A stretch of 64,000 nt of DNA from CBDIHH01 sp965279095 (GCA_965279095.1 CBDIHH010000001.1:62001-126000), one strand, 5' to 3'. Shown: positions 8,370-16,362, counted from the first letter of the stretch. Program-made: numbers and translations. The notes: generated from the sequence alone by a model not told the origin.

Positions 8370-8495
8370 CGCCCCCTCCACCACTTCGTGGTCCCCCTCC
8401 CCCGCTGCGCAGGGGAGGAGATGTCGCCCTCTCCTCCCCCGTTTCGCGCAGCGACACGGGGGAGGGGGACCACCCGAAGGGTGGTGGAGGGGGCG
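8370..8495. repeat. Palindromic intergenic repeat family B, copy 1
   Basis: The 126-bp element has arms CGCCCCCTCCACCACTTCG and, at the right, its near complement ending GGTGGTGGAGGGGGCG. It also has inner CCCCTCCCCC and GGGGGAGGGGG blocks. It separates rpsP from rimM inside the presumed operon. It shares arms with elements near 16217 and 19641 and with the array at 22644-23432. Confidence 0.8.
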
Positions 8496-8525
8496 AGCCG
8501 CGGTCGACAGTCCAAGGCGTAGCCC

Positions 8526-9059
8526 ATGACCGACAAGCTCATCCAGGTCGCCCGGGTCGCCGGGGCGTTCGGCGTCAAGGGGGAGGTGCGCCTCTCGACC
8601 TTCACGGAAAACCCCCTGACGGTGCTGAACTACCGCGACCTCAAGCGCGAGGACGGCGCCCACGCCCTGCACCTGATCTCGGGACGCTCGTTCAAGGGCG
8701 GCGTCATCGCCCGCGCCCGCGAGATCGAGACCAAGGAGCAGGCGGACAGGCTGCGGGGCCTGAAGCTGTTCATCGACCGCGCCGCCCTGCCGCCGCCCGA
8801 CGAGGACGAGTTCTATCTCGCCGACCTGATCGGCGTCGCCGCCTATGCCCCCGACGGTAGCGCCCTGGGCGTGGTCAAGGCGGTGCATGATTTCGGCGCC
8901 GGCGACCTGCTCGAGATCGAGCCCGCGGCCGGTCGCGGCGGCTGGTATCTTCCCTTCACCCGCGAATGTGTGCCCGATATCGATCTGGCCGCGGGGCGCC
9001 TGACCGCCGTGCGCCCGCCGGAGGTCTCCGGCGAACAGGACAAGGGATCGAAGCGATGA
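8526..9059 (+). CDS. rimM: Ribosome maturation factor RimM
   Basis: The 177-aa protein helps mature the 30S head domain and binds S19. The N-terminal RimM barrel (VARVAGAFGVKGEVRL) is followed by a PRC-barrel (FYLADLIGVAAY... PFTRECVPDID). Its stop overlaps the start of the next ATPase gene by 4 nt (ATGA), so the two are translationally coupled. In most relatives trmD follows directly; here trmD is 3.2 kb further on. Confidence 0.95.
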   Translation: MTDKLIQVARVAGAFGVKGEVRLSTFTENPLTVLNYRDLKREDGAHALHLISGRSFKGGVIARAREIETKEQADRLRGLKLFIDRAALPPPDEDEFYLADLIGVAAYAPDGSALGVVKAVHDFGAGDLLEIEPAAGRGGWYLPFTRECVPDIDLAAGRLTAVRPPEVSGEQDKGSKR

Positions 9060-10549
9060 GCGATGGCATGATCTTCCTCGGCCAGGCGGCAGGCGGCGAG
9101 GCGCAGGGCCTGCGCCTGGACCGGGCCAACCGCCACGGCCTCATCGCCGGGGCCACCGGCACCGGCAAGACCGTCACCCTGCAGGTGCTGGCCGAAGGCT
9201 TCGCCGCCGCCGGGGTTCCCGTGTTCGCCGCCGACATCAAGGGCGACCTGTCGGGCATCGCCGCCGCCGGGACCCCCGGCGAGAAGATGCTGGCCCGGGC
9301 CGCTGGCATGAGCCTGACCCTCCAGCCCGCCGGCGCCCCGGCCATCGCCTGGGACGTGTTCGGCAAGCAGGGCCACCCGATCCGGGCGACCATCTCGGAG
9401 ATGGGGCCCCTGCTGCTGTCGCGGCTGCTGGGGCTGTCGGACGCCCAGGAGGGGGTGCTGAACATCGCCTTCGCCGTGGCCGACAAGGAAGGCCTGCTGC
9501 TGCTGGATCTGGACGACCTGGGCGCCGCCCTCACCTACCTGGCCCAGAACGCCAAGGAGATCGGCCAGACCTACGGCAATGTCGCCCCCGCCACCGTGGG
9601 CGCCATCCAGCGCGAGCTTCTGACCCTGCGCACCCAGGGCGCCGAGCACTTCTTCGGCGAGCCGGCCCTGCAGCTGGCCGACCTCATGCGCGTGGGCGCC
9701 GACGGCCGCGGCTATGTCAGCCTGCTGGCCGCCGACCAGCTGATCGCCAATCCCCAGCTCTACGCCACCTTCCTGTTGTGGCTGATGAGCGAGCTGTTCG
9801 AGCAGCTGCCGGAGATCGGCGATCCGGAGAAGCCGCGCCTGGTGTTCTTCTTCGACGAGGCCCACCTGCTGTTCCGCGACGCGCCCCGCACCCTGCTCGA
9901 CAAGATCGAACAGGTGGTCCGCCTGGTGCGCTCCAAGGGGGTGGGGGTCTATTTCATCACCCAGAACCCGGCCGACATCCCCGAGACGGTGCTGGCCCAG
10001 CTCGGCAACCGCATCCAGCACGCCCTGCGCGCCTATACCCCCACCGAGCAGAAGGGCCTCAAGGCCGCCGCCCAGTCGTTCCGCGCCAACCCCGCCTTCG
10101 ACACCGCCGCGGCGATCCAGGACCTGGGGGTCGGCGAGGCCCTGGTCAGCGTGCTCGACCAGCGCGGCGCCCCGACCATGGTCCAGCGCACCCTGATCCG
10201 GCCGCCCAACTCCCGCATCGGGCCGCTGCTGGCCCCCGAGCGCGCCCAGCTGATGACGTCCAGCCCCGTGCGCGGGGTCTATGATACGGCGGTCAACCGC
10301 GAGAGCGCCTATGAGCTGCTGCGCGAGCGGGCGGCCGACCGGGTGGTCGCCGCCACCCCGCCGCCCCGCCGGGAGGAGGCCGCGCCCGAACCCCGCTACC
10401 GCGCGCCCCCCGCCCCGCGCCCCTCCAACCGCCAGGGCATGGGCGAGGCCCTGGCCAAGTCCGTGATCCGCGCCGCCGGCAGCTCCGTCGGCCGCCAGCT
10501 CGGCCAGGCCCTTCTGCGCGGCATCATGGGCAGCCTCAAGAGCCGGTGA
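9056..10549 (+). CDS. HerA-like ATPase of the DUF853/YjgR family
   Basis: The 497-aa protein has Walker A GATGTGKT at residues 32-39 and Walker B LVFFFDEAHLLF, followed by YFITQNPADIP. These are typical of the helicase HerA C-terminal-like (DUF853) family. The start at 9056 overlaps the rimM stop; an upstream in-frame ATG at 8966 would lie inside rimM and lacks support. The C-terminal 100 residues are Pro/Arg-rich. Cellular role is unknown. Its place inside the rimM-trmD interval is unusual. Confidence 0.85.
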   Translation: MSDGMIFLGQAAGGEAQGLRLDRANRHGLIAGATGTGKTVTLQVLAEGFAAAGVPVFAADIKGDLSGIAAAGTPGEKMLARAAGMSLTLQPAGAPAIAWDVFGKQGHPIRATISEMGPLLLSRLLGLSDAQEGVLNIAFAVADKEGLLLLDLDDLGAALTYLAQNAKEIGQTYGNVAPATVGAIQRELLTLRTQGAEHFFGEPALQLADLMRVGADGRGYVSLLAADQLIANPQLYATFLLWLMSELFEQLPEIGDPEKPRLVFFFDEAHLLFRDAPRTLLDKIEQVVRLVRSKGVGVYFITQNPADIPETVLAQLGNRIQHALRAYTPTEQKGLKAAAQSFRANPAFDTAAAIQDLGVGEALVSVLDQRGAPTMVQRTLIRPPNSRIGPLLAPERAQLMTSSPVRGVYDTAVNRESAYELLRERAADRVVAATPPPRREEAAPEPRYRAPPAPRPSNRQGMGEALAKSVIRAAGSSVGRQLGQALLRGIMGSLKSR

Positions 10550-10555
10550 CCATCA

Positions 10556-10650
10556 CCCGCACTCCCCGCGGAAGCGGGGACCCAGGCTTGGCCTTGGAAG
10601 CCGGCGCCTGCCGCAAAGTCTGGGCCCCCGCTTCCGCGGGGGATGCGGGT
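10556..10650. repeat. Palindromic intergenic repeat family A, copy 2
   Basis: This copy has the same CCCCGCGGAAGCGGGG and CCCCGCTTCCGCGGGG arms as copy 1, with a divergent centre. It lies between the convergent DUF853 ATPase and AHSA1 genes, and its right end touches the AHSA1 stop codon. Confidence 0.8.
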
Positions 10651-11117
10651 TAGCGCGCCACCACTTCCGCCAGCTGATCCAGCGCCGAGCTGGCGCCGTC
10701 CACCAGGCCGTGGCCCACATGGCCCTCGTACATGGCGTCGGTGGGGAAGGCCGTGGTCCAGGTCTGGGTGGTCCGGCCGCCGGACTCCGCGAAGGTCACG
10801 GTCATGACCATGCGCTCGTCGGTCCCCTCGAAGCCGTTGTCGAAGACAATCTTCCGGTCCGGCACGATCTCCAGATAGGTCCCGCCGAAGGGGGTGTTCT
10901 GCACGCCGCTGTCCCCGGTCATGGCGAACCGCCAGCGGCCGCCGACCCGGAAGTCCACCTCACACAGGGTCAGGGGCCAGCCCGCGGGGCCGAACCACTT
11001 CATCAGGCGCTCGGGCTGGCTCCAGGCCGCGAACAGCACGGCGGCGGGGGCGTCATAGACGCGGGTCAGGGTGACGGTGCGGCCCTTCGGGTCGAGGGCG
11101 GCGTGGGTCTTGCTCAT
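10650..11117 (-). CDS. SRPBCC (AHSA1-type) family protein
   Basis: The 155-aa START-like protein has the AHSA1 signature (VYDAPAAVLFAAWSQPERLMKWFGP ... GGTYLEIVPDRKIVF). Such proteins bind hydrophobic ligands in a cavity; no enzyme activity can be assigned. The start at 11117 overlaps the ArsR stop by 4 nt, the common ArsR-AHSA1 operon. The minus frame is open further upstream, but that part overlaps the regulator. Confidence 0.88.
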   Translation of the reverse strand: MSKTHAALDPKGRTVTLTRVYDAPAAVLFAAWSQPERLMKWFGPAGWPLTLCEVDFRVGGRWRFAMTGDSGVQNTPFGGTYLEIVPDRKIVFDNGFEGTDERMVMTVTFAESGGRTTQTWTTAFPTDAMYEGHVGHGLVDGASSALDQLAEVVAR

Positions 11118-11449
11118 CTGTTGTCTGCCTTGGTCTGCAGGTCGGTGACGTAGTCGTCCAGGCGGTCGAAGCTGTCTTCCCAGAAGCGGCGGTAGTCCCC
11201 CAGCCACTGGGCCGCCCCCTCCAGCGCCTTGGGCGCCAACCGCACCGGGCGGAACTGGGCGTTGCGGCCCCGCGTCACCAGGCCGGCGCGCTCGAGCACC
11301 TTCAGATGCTGGGAGATGGTCGGCTGGCGCAGGGCGAAGGGCGCGGCCAGCTCGGTCACCGTCGCCTCGCCCAGGCTGAGCCGCGCCAGCATGGCCCGAC
11401 GGGTGGGGTCGGCGAGGGCGGCGAAGACATGGTCGAGGTCGGGGGGCAT
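11114..11449 (-). CDS. ArsR-family transcriptional regulator
   Basis: The 111-aa winged-helix protein has the ArsR helix-turn-helix (LADPTRRAMLARLS ... LRQPTISQHLKVLERAGLV). It lacks the Cys metal-binding site of metal sensors and matches the class paired with AHSA1 proteins. An ATATAG-N8-CTATAT palindrome sits 17-36 bp upstream, suggesting autoregulation. It is translationally coupled to the downstream SRPBCC gene. Confidence 0.9.
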   Translation of the reverse strand: MPPDLDHVFAALADPTRRAMLARLSLGEATVTELAAPFALRQPTISQHLKVLERAGLVTRGRNAQFRPVRLAPKALEGAAQWLGDYRRFWEDSFDRLDDYVTDLQTKADNR

Positions 11450-11465
11450 GGATTGGTGATCCGCT

Positions 11466-11485
11466 ATATAGATGATTACCTATAT
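11466..11485. promoter_or_regulatory. Candidate ArsR operator
   Basis: A perfect palindrome ATATAG-N8-CTATAT lies just upstream of the ArsR start in an AT-rich stretch that stands out in this genome. ArsR regulators normally bind such dyads over their own promoter. The assignment to this regulator rests on position only. Confidence 0.55.
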
Positions 11486-11513
11486 CCTCCGCGACGCTCG
11501 GGTCAACCTTTCT

Positions 11514-11606
11514 CGCATTCCCCGCGGAAGCGGGGACCCAGGTTTTGGGACGAAGCCCTCTGCCCGCCGCCAAGCCTGGACCCCCGCTTCCGCGGGGGAT
11601 ACGGGG
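11514..11606. repeat. Palindromic intergenic repeat family A, copy 3
   Basis: The copy lies upstream of the ArsR gene. It has the CCCCGCGGAAGCGGGG arm, ACCCAGGTTT, and the complementary CCCCCGCTTCCGCGGGGG arm at the right. A family C element begins 10 bp further on. Confidence 0.8.
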
Positions 11607-11616
11607 GAGGGGGCCT

Positions 11617-11753
11617 TAAATCTCTTGCTGGCATCGGAGCCTGCCGGGCGCGGTCACTCAAGGACGGCCCGAGAGGGCCGCCGCGCCGCGGCGACGCGAA
11701 GCGTCGTCCTTGACTGACCGCGCCCGGCAGGCAGGGTCTCGGCATGAGATTTA
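11617..11753. repeat. Palindromic element family C, copy 1
   Basis: The 137-bp element has main arms at 11639-11665 and 11706-11732 that pair over 26 of 27 positions. An outer arm (TAAATCTC ... GAGATTTA) extends the symmetry. The single mismatch is a C opposite a C next to TCAAGGA. A second copy lies at 23457-23585 with the same layout and mismatch. No coding capacity is seen. Confidence 0.85.
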
Positions 11754-11762
11754 GGGGGAAGC

Positions 11763-12239
11763 ATGCTTCGCGCCTTGGGGATGGGCCTTGTCGTTGTGGC
11801 ATGCGCTGCCATCGATCCAGCGGCCGCTAGGGAAAGCAGCAATGCTGAAGCCTGTGCCGTTTTGGACGCGGCCGCCCGGGACTACAATTCTCCATCGATC
11901 TCAGCCAAGAGTTTTGGGGACAGAGCATCAGAACTTCCTCGCCTCAGCGACGATACGCGCCTCGAATTGACAGTGGAGGAGCTTGAGGATCTCCGCCGCC
12001 GTCGCTCAGCGGACCACCCGAAACTCCGGTGCAATTGGCGGCGCATAGCCCGCATCGTTTCGCCGAATGGCCTTGGGACGCTGATCTACTCCTATCCTTT
12101 GCTATCAAGCTCTCGCGAACTCGCGGTCATCGACATGACCTTGGGCTCCTGCGACACCACTCAGCTCGTCCTGCGCAAGATCGCGGGGAAATGGAGGCAA
12201 GTCGCCTTTGTTCCCGTCCCGTCGTCCTGCATTGAGTAG
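11763..12239 (+). CDS. Secreted protein of unknown function, atypical base composition
   Basis: The 158-aa protein starts with a signal peptide (MLRALGMGLVVVACAAIDPAAA, likely cut after ARA or AAA). The mature part has four cysteines spaced for possible disulfides (CAVLD, RCNW, SCD, SCIE) and a basic stretch EDLRRRRSADH. I recognise no family. GC is clearly low; the row 11881-11940 has 28 G/C in 60. ATG 11763 follows a GGGGGAAGC ribosome site. It lies just after a family C palindrome and before trmD, suggesting a recent insertion. Confidence 0.6.
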   Translation: MLRALGMGLVVVACAAIDPAAARESSNAEACAVLDAAARDYNSPSISAKSFGDRASELPRLSDDTRLELTVEELEDLRRRRSADHPKLRCNWRRIARIVSPNGLGTLIYSYPLLSSSRELAVIDMTLGSCDTTQLVLRKIAGKWRQVAFVPVPSSCIE

Positions 12240-12275
12240 CAACGTCATCCACTCTGTCATGCCATAGCCAACCCC

Positions 12276-12986
12276 ATGCCCTTCACCGCCACCGTCCTGA
12301 CCATGTTCCCCGAGGCCTTCCCCGGCCCTCTGGGGGTGTCGCTGATCGGCAGCGCCTGGCGCGAGCAGGACCTGTGGCGGCTTGACCCGGTGGACATTCG
12401 TGGGTTTTCGCGAGATAAGCGCGGCTTCCTGGACGACACCCCTGCGGGGGGCGGCCCGGGGCAGGTGTTGAGAGCGGACGTCATAGCCGCCGCAGTGGAT
12501 GCCACCGAGGCGATGGGGCGGCCGCTTTTGTATATGAGCGCCCGGGGTCGGCCCCTGACCCAGGCGCGTTGTAAAGCGTGGGCCGCCGGGCCGGGACTGA
12601 TCGTCCTGTGCGGGCGGTTCGAGGGGGTGGACCAGCGGGTGCTCGACAGCCGCGGGTTCCAGGAGGTCTCCGTCGGAGACGCGGTCCTCGCCGGCGGCGA
12701 GGCGGCGGCGATGGTGGTGATCGAGGCCTGCGTGCGGCTGGTGCCCGGGGTTCTGGGCCAGGCGGCGTCGCTGGAGGAAGAGAGTTTCGAGGACGGTCTC
12801 CTCGAGGGCCCGCAATATACCCGCCCGCGGACCTTCGAAGGGCTGGAGATACCTCAGACGCTGCTCGGCGGCCACCACGGCGAGGTGGCCAGATGGCGAC
12901 GGCGGATGCGGGAAGAGACGACGCGGGAGATGCGGCCAGATCTGTGGGCCGCCCATCTCGCCAAACAACAGGCAAAGGGCGACTAA
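12276..12986 (+). CDS. trmD: tRNA (guanine-N1)-methyltransferase TrmD
   Basis: The 236-aa SPOUT enzyme makes m1G37 in tRNAs. The trefoil-knot motifs are present: LIVLCGRFEGVDQRV near 108-122, SVGDAVLAGGE and EGPQYTRP. Start MPFTATVLTMFPE is canonical. It is 33 bp before rplS, keeping the trmD-rplS half of the usual operon. Confidence 0.96.
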   Translation: MPFTATVLTMFPEAFPGPLGVSLIGSAWREQDLWRLDPVDIRGFSRDKRGFLDDTPAGGGPGQVLRADVIAAAVDATEAMGRPLLYMSARGRPLTQARCKAWAAGPGLIVLCGRFEGVDQRVLDSRGFQEVSVGDAVLAGGEAAAMVVIEACVRLVPGVLGQAASLEEESFEDGLLEGPQYTRPRTFEGLEIPQTLLGGHHGEVARWRRRMREETTREMRPDLWAAHLAKQQAKGD

Positions 12987-13019
12987 GCCCCCCAGAACAC
13001 TGGGAAAAGGAGAATTGTT

Positions 13020-13433
13020 ATGGCTGCGAATATCATCAAGGAACTGGAAAAGGTCGAGACCGACCGGCTGCTCGCCAAGCGCTCGATCCCCAACTTCCAA
13101 CCCGGCGACACCCTGCGCGTGAACGTGCGCATCAAGGAAGGCGAGCGCGAGCGCGTTCAGGCCTATGAGGGCGTCTGCATCGCCCGCGCCGGCGGCGGCA
13201 TCCATGAGAACTTCACCGTGCGCAAAATCTCCTTCGGCGAGGGCGTCGAGCGGATCTTCCCGCTGATGTCGCCGATGATCGAATCCATCGAGGTCAAGCG
13301 CCGCGGCGTGGTGCGTCGCGCCAAGCTTTATTACCTGCGTGACCGCCGCGGTAAGTCCGCGCGTATCGCCGAACGCGCCATGGGCGCCAAGGCCGCGCCC
13401 GACGCCGCCCCTGCCGACACCGCCGCGGAATAG
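13020..13433 (+). CDS. rplS: 50S ribosomal protein L19
   Basis: The 137-aa protein has the L19 core (FQPGDTLRVNVRIKEGERERVQ ... RRGVVRRAKLYYLRDRRGKSARI) and a short Ala/Asp-rich tail. AAAAGGAGA precedes the ATG. A strong terminator follows at 13459-13488, so rplS ends the transcription unit. Confidence 0.97.
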   Translation: MAANIIKELEKVETDRLLAKRSIPNFQPGDTLRVNVRIKEGERERVQAYEGVCIARAGGGIHENFTVRKISFGEGVERIFPLMSPMIESIEVKRRGVVRRAKLYYLRDRRGKSARIAERAMGAKAAPDAAPADTAAE

Positions 13434-13458
13434 GCTATTTCCGGCGACCACTGTCGAA

Positions 13459-13488
13459 GGGCCCCGGCGGAAACGTCGGGGCCCTTTT
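13459..13488 (+). terminator. Rho-independent terminator after rplS
   Basis: An 11-bp GC stem (GGGCCCCGGCG and CGTCGGGGCCC, one G-U type pair) closes a GAAA loop and is followed by TTTT. It lies 25 bp after the rplS stop. Confidence 0.9.
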
Positions 13489-13495
13489 GCGTCCG

Positions 13496-13608
13496 TGCGT
13501 GGTTCGAGACGGCCTCTGCGAGGCCTCCTCACCATGACGAGCGGTGGGGCTATCAAAAACAGTCGTCATGGTGAGGAGCGTCCGATAGGACGCGTCTCGA
13601 ACCACGCA
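13496..13608. repeat. Nested inverted repeat between rplS and argC
   Basis: Outer 16-bp arms TGCGTGGTTCGAGACG (13496-13511) and its exact complement (13593-13608) enclose inner arms CTCCTCACCATGACGA and TCGTCATGGTGAGGAG. The element fills the intergenic space before argC. Only one copy is seen in the window. Confidence 0.75.
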
Positions 13609-13626
13609 GGCCCGTAGGAGGCCCCT

Positions 13627-14571
13627 ATGACCGCCAAGGTATTCATCGACGGGGCCGTCGGCACCACGGGCCTCGAGATCCGCGAACGGCTGGCCGGCCG
13701 GCGCGAGCTGGAGCTGGTGGTGCTGCCCGACGACCGGCGCAAGGACCCTGAGGCCCGGCGCGAGGCCCTGAACGCGGCCGACGCGGTGATCCTGTGCCTG
13801 CCGGATGACGCGGCGCGCGAGGCGGTGGCCCTCATCGAGAATCCGAACGTCAAGGTGATCGACGCCTCCACCGCCCACCGCACCGCCGACGGCTGGGCCT
13901 ACGGCTTCCCCGAGCTTGAGCCCGACCAGCGCCAGATTCTCTCGGCGGCGACGCGGGTCACCAACCCCGGCTGCTATCCCACGGGCTTCCTGGCCCTGGC
14001 CCGGCCCCTGGTGCGCGAGGGGCTGATCCCCGAGGTCTGGCCGCTCACCGTCAACGCCGTGTCCGGCTATTCGGGCGGCGGCAAGAGCATGATCACCGAG
14101 TTCGAGGACGAGACCTCGGACAGCTTCACCCGCGAGGCCTTCCGCACCTATGGCCTGGGTCTGAACCACAAGCATGTGGGCGAGATGCGCGCCCACGCCG
14201 GCCTGACCTACAACCCCCTGTTCGCCCCCAGCGTCGGCCGCTTCTACCGCGGCATGCTGGTCGAGGTGCCGCTGCAGCTGTGGTCGCTGCCCTCGCAGCC
14301 GACCCTGGACGAGATCCACGATGTGCTGGCCGGCGCCTATGAGGGTGAGGCCCTGGTGGAGGTGGTTCCCCTGGAGGAGTCCCTGCACATGAAGGGCCTC
14401 GACGCCGAGGTGATGGCGGGGACCAACGCCCTGCGCCTGTACGTCTTCGGCAACGCCGAGCAGGCGCGGCTGGTGGCGGCCCTCGACAACCTCGGCAAGG
14501 GGGCGTCGGGCGCGGCGGTGCAGAACCTCAATGTCATGATGGGCTGGAGCGAGACCGAGGGGCTGGTCTAG
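13627..14571 (+). CDS. argC: N-acetyl-gamma-glutamyl-phosphate reductase (type 2)
   Basis: The 314-aa NADPH-dependent dehydrogenase of arginine synthesis has the dinucleotide motif DGAVGTTGLEI at the N-terminus and catalytic Cys116 in NPGCYPTG. Length near 310 and the VSGYSGGGKSM segment indicate the short, type 2 form. ATG 13627 is preceded by TAGGAGG. It stands alone between two palindromic repeats. Confidence 0.94.
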   Translation: MTAKVFIDGAVGTTGLEIRERLAGRRELELVVLPDDRRKDPEARREALNAADAVILCLPDDAAREAVALIENPNVKVIDASTAHRTADGWAYGFPELEPDQRQILSAATRVTNPGCYPTGFLALARPLVREGLIPEVWPLTVNAVSGYSGGGKSMITEFEDETSDSFTREAFRTYGLGLNHKHVGEMRAHAGLTYNPLFAPSVGRFYRGMLVEVPLQLWSLPSQPTLDEIHDVLAGAYEGEALVEVVPLEESLHMKGLDAEVMAGTNALRLYVFGNAEQARLVAALDNLGKGASGAAVQNLNVMMGWSETEGLV

Positions 14572-14581
14572 GGGCGACCCC

Positions 14582-14688
14582 CACCCTCTCGCATTCCCGG
14601 CGTACGCCGGGATCCAGATCCTAGAGAGCCCGCGTTTGCGCCATAGGATCTGGGCCCCGGCGTACGCCGAGGATATGGGGGGAGGGTG
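14582..14688. repeat. Palindromic intergenic repeat family A, divergent copy 4
   Basis: It has the same architecture as copies 1-3, but the arms read CCCGGCGTACGCCGGG on the left and CCCCGGCGTACGCCGAGG on the right. ATCCAGATCCTA pairs with TAGGATCTGG, and outer CACCCTC pairs with GAGGGTG. It is located between argC and leuC. Confidence 0.75.
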
Positions 14689-14797
14689 AACTAGCAGCGC
14701 CCACCCTGGCGCCTTTTATCCCAGGATAACCCGTCCTCTTGTGACAGGCTACAATTGGGCCATCATAGGCGGACATCACCTGAGGAAGGCCGCGCCC

Positions 14798-16210
14798 ATG
14801 GCTGGCAAGACGCTCTACGACAAGATCTGGGACGCCCATGTGGTCTCGCCGGCCGAGGGCGGCGAGACGATCCTCTACATCGACCTGCACCTGATCCACG
14901 AGGTCACCACGCCCCAGGCCTTCAGCGGCCTGAAGGTCAACGGCCGGCCCGTGCGCCGCCCCGACCGCACCCTGGCGGTGGCCGACCACAACATCCCCAC
15001 CGAGGGCCAGGGCCTGGGCGTCGACGCGGTGGCCGACCCCGAGGCGCGGCTGCAGCTGCAGACCCTCTATCGCAACGTGAAGGACTTCGGCCTCGAGCTG
15101 TTCCCCATGGGCGACGTGCGCAACGGCATCGTCCATGTGGTCGGCCCCGAGCAGGGCCGCACCCAGCCGGGCATGACCATCGTCTGCGGCGACAGCCACA
15201 CCGCCACTCACGGCGCCTTCGGGGCCCTGGCGGCCGGCATCGGCACCTCGGAGGTCGAGCACGTCCTGGCGACCCAGACCCTGCGCCAGCGCAAGGCCAA
15301 GAACATGCGGGTGACCTTCACCGGGACTCCCATCCCCGGCGTCGGGCCCAAGGACTTCGCCCTGGCCATGATCGGCAAGATCGGCACCGGCGGCGGCACC
15401 GGCTGCGTCATCGAATACGCCGGCGACGCCATCCGGGCTCTTTCGATGGAGGGCCGTATGACCCTGTGCAACATGACCATCGAGGGCGGCGCCCGCGCCG
15501 GCCTGGTGGCCCCCGACGAGACCACCTTCGCCTATCTGATGGGCAAGCCGGCCTCGCCGAAGGGCGGCGCCTGGGACATGGCCCTGGCCTACTGGAAGAC
15601 CTTCTACACCGACGCGGACGCCGTCTTCGACGTCGAGGTGGAGATCGACGTCTCCAAGATCGTCCCCACCCTGACCTGGGGCACCAGCCCCGAGGACACC
15701 GTCACCATCGACGGCCGCGTGCCCGATCCTGACCGCTATGACGATCCCGACAAGCGCGCCGCCGCCCACAAGGCGCTGCAGTATATGGGCCTGACCCCCG
15801 GCCAGCCGATCGCCGAGGCGAGCGTGCAGCGGGTGTTCATCGGCTCGTGCACCAACAGCCGCATCGAGGACCTGCGCCAGGCCGCCGCCATCGCCAAAGG
15901 GCGCCACGTGGCCGCGGGCGTGCGCGCCATGGTCGTGCCGGGCTCGGGCCTGGTGAAGGACCAGGCCGAGGCCGAGGGGCTGGACACGGTGTTCACCGAG
16001 GCCGGCTTCGAATGGCGCGAGCCGGGCTGCTCCATGTGCCTGGGCATGAACCCCGACAAGCTGGAGGACGGCGAGCGCTGCGCCTCCACCTCCAACCGCA
16101 ACTTCGAGGGCCGCCAGGGCCGCGGCGGCCGCACTCACCTGATGAGCCCGGCCATGGCCGCCGCCGCCGCCATCGCCGGCCGCCTCGCCGACGTGCGGGA
16201 GTTTTTGTAA
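14798..16210 (+). CDS. leuC: 3-isopropylmalate dehydratase large subunit
   Basis: The 470-aa aconitase-fold enzyme isomerises 2- to 3-isopropylmalate in leucine synthesis. [4Fe-4S] ligands are visible in IGSCTNSR and PGCSMCLG. ATG 14798 follows GAGGAAGG and gives MAGKTLYDKIWDAHV, the family N-terminus; the upstream in-frame ATG at 14741 has no ribosome site. It needs the LeuD subunit encoded downstream, across a family B repeat. Confidence 0.96.
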   Translation: MAGKTLYDKIWDAHVVSPAEGGETILYIDLHLIHEVTTPQAFSGLKVNGRPVRRPDRTLAVADHNIPTEGQGLGVDAVADPEARLQLQTLYRNVKDFGLELFPMGDVRNGIVHVVGPEQGRTQPGMTIVCGDSHTATHGAFGALAAGIGTSEVEHVLATQTLRQRKAKNMRVTFTGTPIPGVGPKDFALAMIGKIGTGGGTGCVIEYAGDAIRALSMEGRMTLCNMTIEGGARAGLVAPDETTFAYLMGKPASPKGGAWDMALAYWKTFYTDADAVFDVEVEIDVSKIVPTLTWGTSPEDTVTIDGRVPDPDRYDDPDKRAAAHKALQYMGLTPGQPIAEASVQRVFIGSCTNSRIEDLRQAAAIAKGRHVAAGVRAMVVPGSGLVKDQAEAEGLDTVFTEAGFEWREPGCSMCLGMNPDKLEDGERCASTSNRNFEGRQGRGGRTHLMSPAMAAAAAIAGRLADVREFL

Positions 16211-16216
16211 GCTTGA

Positions 16217-16339
16217 TCCTCCCCCGCCAAGCGGGGGAGGGGGACCGCGAAGCGGTGGAGGGGGCGAGCCGCTAGCGCCGCGCTTCGTCCCTCCGCCCCC
16301 TCAGTCCCTTCGGGACAGCTCCCCCGCTTCGCGGTGGAG
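16217..16339. repeat. Palindromic intergenic repeat family B, copy 2
   Basis: Arms CTCCCCCGCCAAGCGGGGGAG and GGTGGAGGGGGCGAG, with right-hand CCGCCCCCTCAGTCCCTTCG and CTCCCCCGCTTCGCGG, form a compound palindrome. It separates leuC from leuD. Confidence 0.7.
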
Positions 16340-16362
16340 CATCATGAAATGCGAGGCCTGAC

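Noticed and set aside
14727..14755. Sigma70 promoter of leuC using TACAAT at 14750-14755
   Set aside because: No -35 element at a suitable distance; the match to a -10 box alone is not enough.
14741..14800. Leader-peptide attenuator with leucine codons before leuC
   Set aside because: The upstream in-frame stretch has no Leu-codon run and no alternative hairpins; the genuine start has its own ribosome site.
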